From positions 140,991-204,990 of the forward strand of contig MKWE01000051.1 in NCBI GenBank assembly GCA_001899585.1: 64,000 bases of DNA, written 5' to 3'. This stretch comes from Rhodospirillales bacterium 70-18. GTDB lineage: Bacteria; Pseudomonadota; Alphaproteobacteria; Acetobacterales; Acetobacteraceae. A program made the translations under genes and the position numbers. The stretch's first letter is position 1; every line of letters starts with the position of its first letter. Below are positions 1 to 8,712 of this stretch, one piece after another. The notes below the pieces were generated by a model. The model saw only the letters and a program-made list of their open reading frames with translations, was not told the DNA's origin and did not search any database.

Positions 1-1
1 C

Positions 2-34
2 GACCCGTCCGAGGCGCCGCAGCCCGACGTCTGA
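2..34 (+). CDS. C-terminal tail of an unidentified protein (partial)
   Basis: An open frame enters from the left edge and ends at a TGA at 32-34, giving the tail DPSEAPQPDV. Acidic/proline-rich tails are common, but ten residues cannot identify a family. It is listed because nothing else explains the first bases. It may be only a chance open frame. Confidence 0.25.
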   Translation, partial: DPSEAPQPDV

Positions 35-182
35 TCCACGCCGCCCGGGCGACCGGGGGGCGCGCGGGCCGCAAGTCTGGCTTGCGAAAACGATCTGCCA
101 AAGCCGGCCATGCCGGCCTGATCCGCCCCAAAAGGGTGTGGTCGGGCCGGCATGCGGCGTTCGCCCGGCACGGCAAGGGTTG

Positions 183-224
183 CCATTCTGTCATCTAAGG
201 TTCCATTCTTCCTCGCACCATTCT
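183..224 (+). promoter_or_regulatory. Three CCATTCT direct repeats in the cfa leader
   Basis: CCATTCT occurs at 183-189, 203-209 and 218-224, within the 70 bases before the cfa start. This is an AT-leaning patch in a GC-rich context. It could be a regulator-binding array or part of the 5' leader. No known motif is recognised. Confidence 0.2.
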
Positions 225-249
225 TCCGATCGTGCAGGGGGGGAACGCG

Positions 250-1491
250 ATGCGACCGTTGCTGGACCATATTCTCAGGCGCTTCATCGTCCTTGGGCGG
301 CTGACGGTGCGCTGGCCGGATGGGCAATTGACCACCTATACCGGCGAACCCGGCCCCGAGGCGCTGATCGCGTTGCGCGATGCCCGCACGGCGCGGCGGA
401 TCGCGCTCAACCCCGGGCTGGCGGTCGGCGAGGCCTATATGGATGGCGGGCTGGTGCCGGTGGATTGCAGCATCTACGACGTGCTGGACACGCTGTGCAC
501 CAACCTGATGGCCGAAACCTCGCACCACCCGATCCTGCGGCTGCATGCCGGGTTCGAGCGTATCACCAGGCGGCTGGCGCAGTTCAATCCGGCCGGCCGC
601 TCCCGCCGCAACGTGGCTCATCACTACGACCTGAACGGCCGGCTCTACAGCCTGTTCCTGGACCGCGACCGGCAATATTCCTGTGCCTATTTCCCCACCG
701 GCACCGAAACGCTGGAGGAGGCGCAGGCCGCCAAGAAGCGCCACATCGCCAGCAAGCTGAAGCTGGACCGGCCGGACCTGACGGTGCTGGACATCGGCTG
801 CGGCTGGGGCGGCATGGCGCTGACCCTGGCGCGCGACTACGGCGCGCGCGTCACCGGCATCACCCTCTCCACCGAGCAGCTCGCCGAGGCGCAGGCCCGT
901 GCCGCCGCCGAGGGATTGTCCGACCGCGTGCAGTTCGAGCTGCTGGACTACCGCGCCCTGCACCGCCGGTTCGACCGCATCGTCTCGGTCGGCATGTTCG
1001 AGCATGTCGGCGTGGGCTATTACCGGCCGTTCTTCGAGGTGCTCAAGAACAACCTGGCGCCCGACGGAGTGGCGCTGCTGCACGCCATCGGCCGTTCCTC
1101 GCCGCCCGGCAGCACCAATCCGTGGATCGCCAAATACATCTTCCCCGGCGGCTATTGCCCGGCGCTGTCCGAGGTGCTGCCGGCCATAGAGCGCGCCGGG
1201 CTGGTGACCACCGATGTGGAGATCCTGCGGCTGCACTACGCCGAGACGCTGCGCCACTGGCGCCGCCGCTTCGCCGCCAACCGCGACGCCATCGCCGGAC
1301 TGTATGATGAGCGGTTCTGCCGGATGTTCGAGTTCTACCTGTGCGGCAGCGAGATCGCCTTCCGCCGCGAGGACCAGATGGTGTTCCAGATCCAGCTCAC
1401 CCGCGACCTGCGCGCAGTGCCGCTGACCCGCGACTACATGCTGGACACCGAGCGCGCGGCGCCGGCCATGGTGCGCTCCGTGATGGCCTGA
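250..1491 (+). CDS. cfa: Cyclopropane-fatty-acyl-phospholipid synthase
   Basis: SAM-dependent methyltransferase that adds a methylene bridge across the cis double bond of membrane phospholipid acyl chains; it acts at the inner membrane face. The 413-residue length fits the family. Visible motifs are the HYDLN...YSCAYF substrate-region signature (about residues 125-148), the SAM-binding loop VLDIGCGWGG (about 179-188) and SVGMFEHVG. The ATG at 250 is preferred over a GTG at 232 because a run of G residues lies just before it at Shine-Dalgarno distance. The gene stands alone and is closed by a strong terminator at 1503. CFA synthases commonly respond to acid or stationary phase, but nothing in the sequence shows that here. 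Confidence 0.93.
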   Translation: MRPLLDHILRRFIVLGRLTVRWPDGQLTTYTGEPGPEALIALRDARTARRIALNPGLAVGEAYMDGGLVPVDCSIYDVLDTLCTNLMAETSHHPILRLHAGFERITRRLAQFNPAGRSRRNVAHHYDLNGRLYSLFLDRDRQYSCAYFPTGTETLEEAQAAKKRHIASKLKLDRPDLTVLDIGCGWGGMALTLARDYGARVTGITLSTEQLAEAQARAAAEGLSDRVQFELLDYRALHRRFDRIVSVGMFEHVGVGYYRPFFEVLKNNLAPDGVALLHAIGRSSPPGSTNPWIAKYIFPGGYCPALSEVLPAIERAGLVTTDVEILRLHYAETLRHWRRRFAANRDAIAGLYDERFCRMFEFYLCGSEIAFRREDQMVFQIQLTRDLRAVPLTRDYMLDTERAAPAMVRSVMA

Positions 1492-1502
1492 TGCCGGCCG
1501 CC

Positions 1503-1556
1503 GAAGCGTGATGACCGCTGAAAGATGCGGTCATCACGCTTCAGTGCTTTGTTTTA
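1503..1556 (+). terminator. Rho-independent terminator after cfa, possibly bidirectional
   Basis: A perfect 16-bp stem, GAAGCGTGATGACCGC (1503-1518) with its complement at 1527-1542, has an 8-base loop and is followed by the T-rich stretch AGTGCTTTGTTTTA. It lies between the convergent cfa and enolase-superfamily genes and could serve both. Confidence 0.85.
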
Positions 1557-1602
1557 TCGCGTGATTCAGACCTCCGGTGATTCTACCTCCGGTCCTCGCG
1601 CT

Positions 1603-2709
1603 TCAGCGCAACACCGCCTCCGTCTTGCGCCCGATCAGGTCGAAATCGATCTCCGCCCCCAGACCCGGGCCGGCGGGGGCATGCAGCATCCCGTCGGCGT
1701 CGATCTCCAGGTCGCGCGCCATGCCGTATTTATGCGCGCCATCGGGCAGCAGCACCTCGAAGAACGTCGTGTTGGGAATCGCCAGGGCCAGGTGCAGGTT
1801 GGCCAGGTTGTTCAGCGAATTGCCGCTGTGGTGGATTTCGTAGCGCATGCGGAACGCCTCGGCCAGGTGGGCGGTCTTGAGCATGGTCGTCAGCCCGCCC
1901 TTGTTCGGGATGTCGCCGCGCAGATAGTCGGTGGCCCGCTCGGTCAGCCAGATCGGGTAGGTGTCCAGCGCGCCGGCCGGGTATTCGGTGGCCATGATCG
2001 GGATGTCCAGCTTCTGGCGCAGCTTGACGTAGCCGTTGATGTCCTCGTCGGCCAACGGGTCCTCGTACCACTTGAACCCCAGCCGCTGAATGGCGAAGCC
2101 GACCTTGAGCGCGTCCGGGTAGTCGTAGCTCCAGGTGGAATCCAGCATCAGCGTGTACTCGTCGCCCACCGCCCGGCGCACTGCCTCGCACAGCTTGATG
2201 TCGGTGTCCGGGTCGGTCGGTGGATGGATCTTGTAGGCCGCCCAGTGCGCCGCCTTGAACGCCTGCGCCTGCTCCACATAGGCGTCGATGCTCGGCAGCA
2301 CCTGGGAGCTGGCATAGGCCGGGATGGCGGTGCGCATGGTGCCCATCAGCGCATGCACCGGCAGCCCGGCGATCTTGCCCGCGAGGTCCCACAGCGCCAC
2401 GTCCGCCGCCCCGATGCAGCGATACGACACGTTGCGCGACAGCTTGAGCATGCGCGCATGCAGCCGCTCGCGCTCCAGCGGGTTGGCGCCCATCAGCATC
2501 GGCTTCAGCCAGCGGATCAGCTGCGGCCCGTCCATGGCGGCGGGGTTGGAGGCCGAGCCGAGGAAGGCGTGGCCCTCCAGCCCGGCATCGGTGCGGAGGC
2601 GCAGCAGGCCCAGGTTGCTGTCCTGCTGGACGAAAGACCCCGCATGGTAGCGCGTCGGCGGGATATCGTCCCAGGTGAAGATGGTCAGCGAGACGTCGTC
2701 GATCTTCAT
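1603..2709 (-). CDS. Mandelate racemase/muconate lactonizing enzyme family protein
   Basis: Enolase-superfamily enzyme of 368 residues. These enzymes abstract the proton alpha to a carboxylate using a Mg2+ site in the C-terminal barrel. The three expected metal ligands are visible: D190 (LMLDSTW), E216 (YEDPL) and E242 (ATEYPAG). K160 in YKIHP fits the K-x-K/H base motif, and H293/H294 (EIHHSG) fit the opposite-face base. The ATG at 2709 is chosen because GGGAGGA precedes it; upstream in-frame residues look non-coding. It follows rfaE1 by 31 bases on the same strand. The substrate (an acid sugar or similar) cannot be inferred from sequence alone; it could be a sugar-acid dehydratase or a racemase. 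Confidence 0.85.
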   Translation of the reverse strand: MKIDDVSLTIFTWDDIPPTRYHAGSFVQQDSNLGLLRLRTDAGLEGHAFLGSASNPAAMDGPQLIRWLKPMLMGANPLERERLHARMLKLSRNVSYRCIGAADVALWDLAGKIAGLPVHALMGTMRTAIPAYASSQVLPSIDAYVEQAQAFKAAHWAAYKIHPPTDPDTDIKLCEAVRRAVGDEYTLMLDSTWSYDYPDALKVGFAIQRLGFKWYEDPLADEDINGYVKLRQKLDIPIMATEYPAGALDTYPIWLTERATDYLRGDIPNKGGLTTMLKTAHLAEAFRMRYEIHHSGNSLNNLANLHLALAIPNTTFFEVLLPDGAHKYGMARDLEIDADGMLHAPAGPGLGAEIDFDLIGRKTEAVLR

Positions 2710-2740
2710 CGCGGTGTCCTCCCCGTGTCTTGGGGGAACA

Positions 2741-3757
2741 CTAGCCCCGGGCGCGGGCATCCTCCAAGGCGACCGCCTCCAGCAGCCCGGCGGCCTGCGC
2801 CACGCCGCTGCCGGGGGTGGCGCCGATCAGCCCGGCGGCGGCATTGGCCAGCCGGCTGGCGGTGCGCAGGTCCAGCCCCACCGCCAGCCCCGCCGCCAGC
2901 GTGGCCAGCGCCGCGTCGCCGGCGCCGGACAGGTCCACCAGTTCGGTGGGGTTCAGCCGGTAGTGATGCGCGCCCTCGGCGTCCACCAGGCTCAGCCCCT
3001 CCTCGCCGCGCTTGACCAGCAGGGCGCCGAAGCCGTGCCGCGCCCGCAACTCCTGGCCGGCGGCGGCCACGCTGTCGTCGGTGACCTCCTCGGCGGCCGG
3101 CAGCATGTCGCGCGCATGCGGCATCAGCACGTCGGCGCCGGCATAGCGGGCGAAATCCGCCGCCCGCAGATCGGCGATCACCCGCCGCCCGGCGGCATGG
3201 GCGCGCGCGATCAGCAGCGCCGGCATGTCGCCCGCCAGCGCGCCCTTGCGGTAATCCGACAGCACCGCCAGCGAGGTCGCCGCCATTGCGTCGCCGGCGA
3301 TGCGCAGCAACCGCTCGGCCAGCTTGGGGTGGATCGGCCGGGCATCCTCGTGGTCGGCGCGCAGCAGATGCTGGCCGCCGCGCCGGCTGCCTTCGGCGAC
3401 GAAACGGGTCTTGGTGGTGGTGATCCGCCCGCCCTGCACCAGCAGCCACGGCTCCACCCCGGCCTGCGTGCCGATCAGCCCGGTCAGCTCCGCCCCGGCC
3501 TGGTCGTCGCCGACCACCGAGACGAAGGCGACCGCCGCCCCCAGCGCGCACAGATTATGCACCACGTTGCCGGCGCCGCCCGGCTCGGAGAGTTCCTTCT
3601 CCACCATCAGCACCGGCACCGGCGCCTCCGGGCTGATCCGCCCGACCTTGCCGAACACGTAGCGGTCCAGCATGGCGTCGCCCACCACCAGCACGCGGGC
3701 ATGCGCCAGCAGGCGGACGGCATCCTCGATGGTCGGCGGCGCGATCGGGTCGGTCAT
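2741..3757 (-). CDS. rfaE1: D-glycero-beta-D-manno-heptose-7-phosphate kinase (RfaE1/HldA type)
   Basis: PfkB-family sugar kinase, 338 residues, that phosphorylates heptose-7-phosphate at C1 on the way to ADP-heptose for LPS inner core. The start region VLVVGDAMLDRYVFG, the GRISPEAPVPV segment and PGGAGNV are characteristic of RfaE/HldE kinase domains. The ATP-site/catalytic GAGD is at about 278-281. The protein stops after the kinase domain, so the nucleotidyltransferase half found in bifunctional HldE is absent; a separate RfaE2 must be encoded elsewhere if the pathway runs. It is probably cotranscribed with the upstream phosphatase (52-base gap). It fits with the VLCFA-lipid A cluster later in the window as envelope biogenesis. 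Confidence 0.9.
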   Translation of the reverse strand: MTDPIAPPTIEDAVRLLAHARVLVVGDAMLDRYVFGKVGRISPEAPVPVLMVEKELSEPGGAGNVVHNLCALGAAVAFVSVVGDDQAGAELTGLIGTQAGVEPWLLVQGGRITTTKTRFVAEGSRRGGQHLLRADHEDARPIHPKLAERLLRIAGDAMAATSLAVLSDYRKGALAGDMPALLIARAHAAGRRVIADLRAADFARYAGADVLMPHARDMLPAAEEVTDDSVAAAGQELRARHGFGALLVKRGEEGLSLVDAEGAHHYRLNPTELVDLSGAGDAALATLAAGLAVGLDLRTASRLANAAAGLIGATPGSGVAQAAGLLEAVALEDARARG

Positions 3758-3809
3758 GCGTGCATGCCGTAGCGAAGCCCCGCCACCCTGGCAAGGCTGG
3801 CGCGCGCGG

Positions 3810-4553
3810 TCATGCCTGCAGGAACGCCATCGTGTCGCCCTCCAGCACCACGCAGCTCAGCACCCCGCCCAGCACCGCCCCGGTATCCAACCCGATCCGA
3901 TTGGTCCGCACCACCGGGTACGGCTCCTCCGGCGTATGGCCATGCACCACCACGGCGCCCAGCGCCTGCTCGCTGGACAGGAACGGCTCGCGGATCCACA
4001 GCATGTCGTGCCGGGTCTGCTCGGCGATCGGCGTGCCCGGGCGCAGGCCGGCATGCACGAACACGTAGCCGCCCACCTGGTGCAGCAGCGCCAGCCCGCG
4101 CAGGAACGCCTGGTGCGCCGGCGGGATCAGCGCCGCCCATTTCCGCGGCGGTGTCCGCGGCGGCACCGCCCAGCTTTGCAGCGAGGCCACGCCGCCATTG
4201 GCCAGCCACATCTCGGCGCTGCTCCGCTGGCCGTCCAGCGCGTCCAACAGCATCGCCTCATGGTTGCCCATCAGGTTCACGACGTGTGGGGTCGCCACCC
4301 CCGGCGGCACCGCGAAGGGTGCCAGCAGCCGCTCGATCACCCCGGAGCTGTCCGGCCCGCGGTCGATATAGTCGCCCAAATGGACCAGAATCGTCCCGGA
4401 ATCGCCCATTTTTGGCAGGTTTCGCCGGGTCATATCGTCCTTTATGGCGTCATGCAGGGCGTCCAACTGGTCAAGGCATCCATGCACATCGCCGATGGCA
4501 TAGACCCGGATGCCGGGCGGAACGGTGGCGGGCGCTAAGACGGGAGTAATCAT
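3810..4553 (-). CDS. PPP-family metallophosphatase (ApaH/Ser-Thr phosphatase type)
   Basis: A 247-residue calcineurin-like phosphoesterase. The PPP signatures appear in order: GDVHG (21-25), GDYIDRG (60-66), GNHE (96-99) and a late VHGH metal ligand. This arrangement is shared by bis(5'-nucleosyl)-tetraphosphatases and bacterial protein phosphatases; sequence alone does not separate them. The ATG at 4553 has AGGGTGG upstream; the frame further upstream is arginine/proline/alanine shadow sequence. It is first in a likely three-gene minus-strand unit with rfaE1 and the enolase-superfamily gene, and divergent from the EAL-like pair. Confidence 0.85.
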   Translation of the reverse strand: MITPVLAPATVPPGIRVYAIGDVHGCLDQLDALHDAIKDDMTRRNLPKMGDSGTILVHLGDYIDRGPDSSGVIERLLAPFAVPPGVATPHVVNLMGNHEAMLLDALDGQRSSAEMWLANGGVASLQSWAVPPRTPPRKWAALIPPAHQAFLRGLALLHQVGGYVFVHAGLRPGTPIAEQTRHDMLWIREPFLSSEQALGAVVVHGHTPEEPYPVVRTNRIGLDTGAVLGGVLSCVVLEGDTMAFLQA

Positions 4554-4699
4554 CACGCGCCACCCTAGCGGCTGGTTGCCCCGAGTTCGAGGCCCCCGTG
4601 GCCCGAGCCACCAATCGCCATGAGGCCGCAAAAAATGCGCCGAGCCGCACCCATGCCCGCCACACGCCGCAGAACGCGGCCCGGCGCGGCGCCCCGCCC

Positions 4700-6025
4700 G
4701 TGAACGCGCGGCACCTGTTCGCGCGGGCGGAGGCGCGGGTGACGCTGGCGCGCCCCGGCCCGGCGGGCGGGGCGGCCGAGCGGCTGCTGCTGGACCATGC
4801 GGGCCGCCAGCCGGCACGGCGGGCGGCGCTGGTGCTGCACCTCTCCCGCCTGCCGCCACCAGGGCCGCGTCCGCACCATCGCCGGGTGGCCCGCGCCGTG
4901 CTGGAGGACCATGCGAGGCTGCATGACGGCCAGGTGTTCGCGCTGCGCAACGGCGACATGGTGCTGCTGGGCGACGCCGCGCGCGCGCCGGAGGCCGACC
5001 CCGCCGCCCTGCTGCACCGGCTGCTGCGCATGGCGGCGGTGGCGCCGGACCGGCTCGTATCCGTCTGGCCGCTGGGGGGCGCGCGCCGCGATTTGCTGGC
5101 CTACGCCGCCGCCCGGCTGGCCGAGACCGTCATGGCCCCGCCGGAGGATGACGGCATCGCCGGCCAGGCCGGGGCGGCGGCGGCGATCGACGACCGGATC
5201 GGGCAAATGCCGGTGCCCGAGGTGCTGCGCCGCCAGGCCGCCGCGCTGCTGGACCCGGCGCGGCCCGGTGCGCTGCGGCCGCTGTTCCGCGAGATCGCCT
5301 TCGCCGCCACGGTGCTGGAGGCGCGGCTGGGGCTGGACGGCGCGGCCGACCCGTTCCTGTTCCGCCACCTGGCCGCGCGGCTGGACCGGCGGCTGCTGGA
5401 GGTGCTGTGCCGCGCGGCCGGCGGCGGCGGCCCGCTGGACCCGGCGGCGGCGCCCGCGGTGCATGTGAACCTGACGCCGGCCGGCATCCTGTCCGACGAT
5501 TTCCCCCGCTTCGCCGCCGCCTGCCGCGCCGTCGGGGCGATGCCGGGGGTGGAGGTGGAGTGGCTGGACGCCTGCGCCGACCCGCCCGCCTTCGCCCGCG
5601 CCCGCGCCCGGCTGGACGAGGCCGGCATGCCGCTGGTGCTGGACGGCGTGGCGCATCTGGCGCTGCTGCTGGCGCGGCCCTGGCGGCTGGCGCCCGGCCT
5701 GCTGAAGCTCGACTGGTCGCCGTTGCTGGCCACCCTGCCCGCCGCCGAGGCCGCCGGCATCGACGAGGCGGTGGCGCGCATCGGCCCCGCCCGCATCGTG
5801 CTGCACCGCGCCGACAGCGAGGCCGCGCTGCATTGGGGCGTCGCCCGCGGTATCCGCCGCTTCCAGGGCGCCCAGCCGGACGCCATGCTCGCCGCCGGGC
5901 GGCTGGGCGGCTGCGGCCACGCGCGCGACTGCACGCTGCGGCAATGCATGGAGCGGGCATCGGCCAGCGGGCCGGCCGGGCGGCATGGCTGCCGCGACCT
6001 GGTGCGGCTGGACGGCGCGGCATGA
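4700..6025 (+). CDS. Degenerate EAL-like domain protein 1
   Basis: About 441 residues. The C-terminal half keeps the outline of an EAL (c-di-GMP phosphodiesterase) barrel: VNLTPAGIL, GMPLVLDG, LLKLDWSP and GVARGIRRFQG sit where EAL proteins have the NxS, DDFG, KxD and QG segments. The EAL signature itself and most metal ligands are missing, so catalysis is unlikely. A Cys/His-rich tail (CGHARDC, RQC, HGC) could bind metal. The GTG at 4700 is chosen by length comparison with the downstream paralogue; an in-frame GTG at 4598 would add 34 low-complexity residues. The stop overlaps the next gene's start as ATGA. It could be a c-di-GMP-binding or scaffolding protein; no function is proven. Confidence 0.7.
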   Translation: MNARHLFARAEARVTLARPGPAGGAAERLLLDHAGRQPARRAALVLHLSRLPPPGPRPHHRRVARAVLEDHARLHDGQVFALRNGDMVLLGDAARAPEADPAALLHRLLRMAAVAPDRLVSVWPLGGARRDLLAYAAARLAETVMAPPEDDGIAGQAGAAAAIDDRIGQMPVPEVLRRQAAALLDPARPGALRPLFREIAFAATVLEARLGLDGAADPFLFRHLAARLDRRLLEVLCRAAGGGGPLDPAAAPAVHVNLTPAGILSDDFPRFAAACRAVGAMPGVEVEWLDACADPPAFARARARLDEAGMPLVLDGVAHLALLLARPWRLAPGLLKLDWSPLLATLPAAEAAGIDEAVARIGPARIVLHRADSEAALHWGVARGIRRFQGAQPDAMLAAGRLGGCGHARDCTLRQCMERASASGPAGRHGCRDLVRLDGAA

Positions 6026-7287
6026 GCGCGGCGCTCGCCCCGATCCTGGCCTCGCGCTCGGCCGGCCCGATGGAGGACGCCGCCGCGCTGGCCGCTCTGG
6101 TGCGCGAGTCGGTGGCCAGCGGCATCGCCCGGCGCGCCCTGCTGCTGCGCCTGTCCACCCTGCCGCGCGCGCTGGCCCGGCCGCACCATCTGCGGCTGGC
6201 GCGCGAGGCGGTGGCGCCGCTGGCCCTGGCCGACCGCGCCCGCTGCTTCACCCTGCCGAACACCGACCTTGTGCTGGTATGGCGCGGCGACACCCCGGCC
6301 GAGGCGGCGGTGCTGGCCGCGCTGGCGCATCTGTTCGCCGACGAGGCGGAGAGCCTGCCGGACCCCGCCGCCCTGGTCGCCTGCCTGCGCCTGCCCGACG
6401 AGGCCGACCGCCTGCTGGCCGCCATCGACGCCAGCCGCCCACCCCCGCCGCCCGCCCGCCGACGCGCCGCCGGCGGACGGATGCTGGACCTGACCACGCT
6501 GGCGGCGCTGGAGGCGGCCCTGGCGGGCGCCGACATGGCCCGCTTCGCTCGCCGCCAGCCGGTCGGCGCCTGGATTGGCACGGGGGTTGGCGCCGGGGCC
6601 GGCACCGGGGTTGGCACCGGGGTTGGCACCGGCTTCGCGCTGGCCTGGGAACGGCGCGCCCTGTCGGTGGCGGAACTGGCCGAGACGCTGGTGCCGGCGC
6701 ATGACGTGCGCGCCGATCCTTGGCTTCACCGCCGCCTGACCCGCACGCTGGACCGGCGGCTGCTGGCGCTGCTGGCCGCGCCGGGGGAGTTGCGCGGTGC
6801 GGCGCCGTTCGGCCTGGACCTCAATGTCGGCTCGGTGCTGGCGCCCGAGTTCCTGCGCTTCGACGCGGCGCTGCCGCCGGACCTGCGCGGGCAGGTGACG
6901 CTGGGCCTGCACGCCGCCGACGCCATGGCCGACCCCGCCGCCTTCCTGTTCGCCCGCGATTTCGCCCGCGCCCGCCATTACCGGCTGCTGCTGCGCGGGG
7001 CTGGCGCCGAGCTGCTGGAGGTGGTGCCGCGCGCCGGGCTGGGGCTGGACCTGGTGCAACTGCGCTGGTCCCCGGCGCTGGCGGCCGCCGACCCGGCAAG
7101 GCTGGCCGAGGACGCGGCGCGGATCGTGCTGGCCGGCACCGACAGCGCCGAGGCGCTGGCCTGGGGCAAGGCGGTGGGGATCGGGCTGTTCCGGGGCGCG
7201 CTGGTCGCGGGGACGGCCAGGCCGTCAGGCAAGCCGATCCACATGGAGGCGGGGAGGCGGGGAGAAACAAGGCGGAGCTTCGCCTGA
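6022..7287 (+). CDS. Degenerate EAL-like domain protein 2 (paralogue of the preceding gene)
   Basis: A 421-residue relative of the upstream protein, translationally coupled to it by ATGA. Shared landmarks include LLLRLSTLPR near residue 40, LDLNVGSVL, LVQLRWSPAL and a late GKAVGIGLFRG. It too lacks an EAL motif and acidic metal ligands. A glycine/valine/threonine stretch at 6577-6633 is encoded by a 12-bp tandem repeat and is absent from the sister protein. The last ~15 residues are encoded by the GGAGGCGG-type repeat at 7243-7309, so the natural C-terminus may have been extended by that repeat. The function is unknown. Confidence 0.68.
   Translation: MSAALAPILASRSAGPMEDAAALAALVRESVASGIARRALLLRLSTLPRALARPHHLRLAREAVAPLALADRARCFTLPNTDLVLVWRGDTPAEAAVLAALAHLFADEAESLPDPAALVACLRLPDEADRLLAAIDASRPPPPPARRRAAGGRMLDLTTLAALEAALAGADMARFARRQPVGAWIGTGVGAGAGTGVGTGVGTGFALAWERRALSVAELAETLVPAHDVRADPWLHRRLTRTLDRRLLALLAAPGELRGAAPFGLDLNVGSVLAPEFLRFDAALPPDLRGQVTLGLHAADAMADPAAFLFARDFARARHYRLLLRGAGAELLEVVPRAGLGLDLVQLRWSPALAAADPARLAEDAARIVLAGTDSAEALAWGKAVGIGLFRGALVAGTARPSGKPIHMEAGRRGETRRSFA
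6577..6633 (+). repeat. 12-bp tandem repeat inside the second EAL-like gene
   Basis: Four consecutive 12-base units (GGCACCGGGGTT and variants) at 6577, 6589, 6601 and 6613, plus a partial fifth. Each encodes Gly-Thr-Gly-Val or Gly-Ala-Gly-Ala. The unit is in frame, so copy-number change would lengthen the linker without a frameshift. Confidence 0.9.
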
Positions 7288-7309
7288 CGTTCCCCCGTCC
7301 CGCCTCCCC
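7251..7309. terminator. Hairpin between convergent genes, repeat-derived
   Basis: GGGGAGGCGGG (7251-7261) pairs with CCCGCCTCCCC (7299-7309), with a small inner hairpin GGCG/CGCC. It overlaps the end of the EAL-like gene and abuts the permease stop. It resembles the repeat at 8715-8796. There is no U-tract, so a Rho-independent role is uncertain. Confidence 0.45.
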
Positions 7310-7312
7310 TCC

Positions 7313-8605
7313 CTACATGGCAAACCGCAGCACGCTCGCCGCCGCGATCAGCCATACCGCGCCGCCCACCTCGCCCGCGCGCCCGGCGATGGTCTTGACC
7401 AGGGCATGCACGATGAAGCCCAGGCCGATGCCGGTGGCGATCGAGAAGGTGAACGGCATGGCGATGGCGGTCACGATCGCCGGCAGGTAATCGCTGGCGT
7501 CGTCCCAGTTCAGGTCCTTCAGCGCGCGCGCCATCAAGCAGGCGACGAACACCAACGCCGGCGCGGTGGCGAATTCCGGGATGGAGCGGGCCAGCGGCGC
7601 GAGGAACAGGGTCAGCAGGAACAGCACCCCGGTCACCACCGCGGTCAGCCCGGTGCGCCCGCCGGCCTGGATGCCGGCGGCGCTCTCGATGTAGCTGGTC
7701 ACCGTGGAGGTGCCGAGCACCGAGCCGAGGATGGCGCCGCCCGAATCCGCCGTCAGCGCCTGGCGCAGCCGGGGCACCGTGCCGTCCCGGTTCATCAGCC
7801 CGGCGCGGTGGGTGGTGGCGATCAGCGTGCCGGCATTGTCCAGCAGGTCCACCAGGAAGAAGGTCAGCACGATGCCGGCGAGGCCCAGGCCGAGCGCGCC
7901 CGGGATGTCCATCTGCAGGAAGGTCGGCGCCAGCGAGGGCGGCATCGAGACGACGCCCTGGAACTGCGTCAGCCCCAGCGGAATGCCGATCGCCGCCGTC
8001 GCCAGGATGCCGATCAGCACGGCCGCGCTGATGCCCCGCGCGTTCAGCCCGGCCATCATGATGAAGCCGAGGCAGGCCAGCAGCGTCTTGTGGTCGGTGA
8101 GGTTGCCCAGCGTCACCAGCGTCGCCGGGCTCTTGACCACCAGGCCCATGCCCTGCAACCCGATGATCGCCAGGAAGAAGCCGATGCCGGCACCGATGCC
8201 CAGCTTGAGCGAGAGCGGAATGGCGTTGATCAGCCATTCGCGCAGCCGCAGCAGGCTGACGATCAGGAACAGCACGCCCGAGAGAAACACCGCGCCCAGC
8301 GCCACCTGCCAGGGCACCTTCATGCCCCCCACCACGGCGAAGGCGAAATAGGCGTTCAGCCCCATGCCCGGCGCCAAGGCCAGCGGGAAGTTGGCGAACA
8401 GCCCCATGGCGATGGAGGCGAGGCCGGCGGCCAGGCAGGTGGCGGTGAACACCGCGCCCTGGTCCATGCCGGTGGTGGCCAGGATATGCGGGTTGACCGC
8501 CACGATATAGGCCATCGCCAGCCAGGTGGTCAGCCCGGCGAGGATTTCGGTGCGCGGGGTGGTGCCCAGCGCCGCCATGTTGAAGCGGGCACAGATGGCG
8601 TTCAC
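7313..8605 (-). CDS. NCS2/AzgA-family purine (guanine/hypoxanthine) permease
   Basis: Polytopic inner-membrane proton symporter of 430 residues. TTWLAMAYIVAVNPHIL at the N-terminus, LAPGMGLNAYFAF and LGTSTVTSYIESAAGI are hallmarks of the AzgA branch, which imports guanine, hypoxanthine or adenine. About 12 hydrophobic segments are present. The GTG at 8605 is chosen because GGAG lies 7 bases upstream; a TTG at 8647 has no ribosome site. Neighbours on both sides include hydrolytic enzymes (alpha/beta hydrolase, cytosine-deaminase-like amidohydrolase), hinting at nucleobase salvage or breakdown. The exact base transported is not determinable here. Confidence 0.9.
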   Translation of the reverse strand: MNAICARFNMAALGTTPRTEILAGLTTWLAMAYIVAVNPHILATTGMDQGAVFTATCLAAGLASIAMGLFANFPLALAPGMGLNAYFAFAVVGGMKVPWQVALGAVFLSGVLFLIVSLLRLREWLINAIPLSLKLGIGAGIGFFLAIIGLQGMGLVVKSPATLVTLGNLTDHKTLLACLGFIMMAGLNARGISAAVLIGILATAAIGIPLGLTQFQGVVSMPPSLAPTFLQMDIPGALGLGLAGIVLTFFLVDLLDNAGTLIATTHRAGLMNRDGTVPRLRQALTADSGGAILGSVLGTSTVTSYIESAAGIQAGGRTGLTAVVTGVLFLLTLFLAPLARSIPEFATAPALVFVACLMARALKDLNWDDASDYLPAIVTAIAMPFTFSIATGIGLGFIVHALVKTIAGRAGEVGGAVWLIAAASVLRFAM

Positions 8606-8712
8606 GGGTGGGCTCCGGTTTCGGGTTGCGGATTTGTAATATCGCAACCTGCCCGCCGGGCGGCGAGTCGGGCAACGGGCCGGGCGGGGCTGGCGGCGGA
8701 AAAAGGTGGATT

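Noticed and set aside
103-117. GCCGGC-CAT-GCCGGC as a terminator for the left-edge gene
   Set aside because: The stem is only 6 bp of a very common GC hexamer and no T-run follows; chance is likely in this composition.
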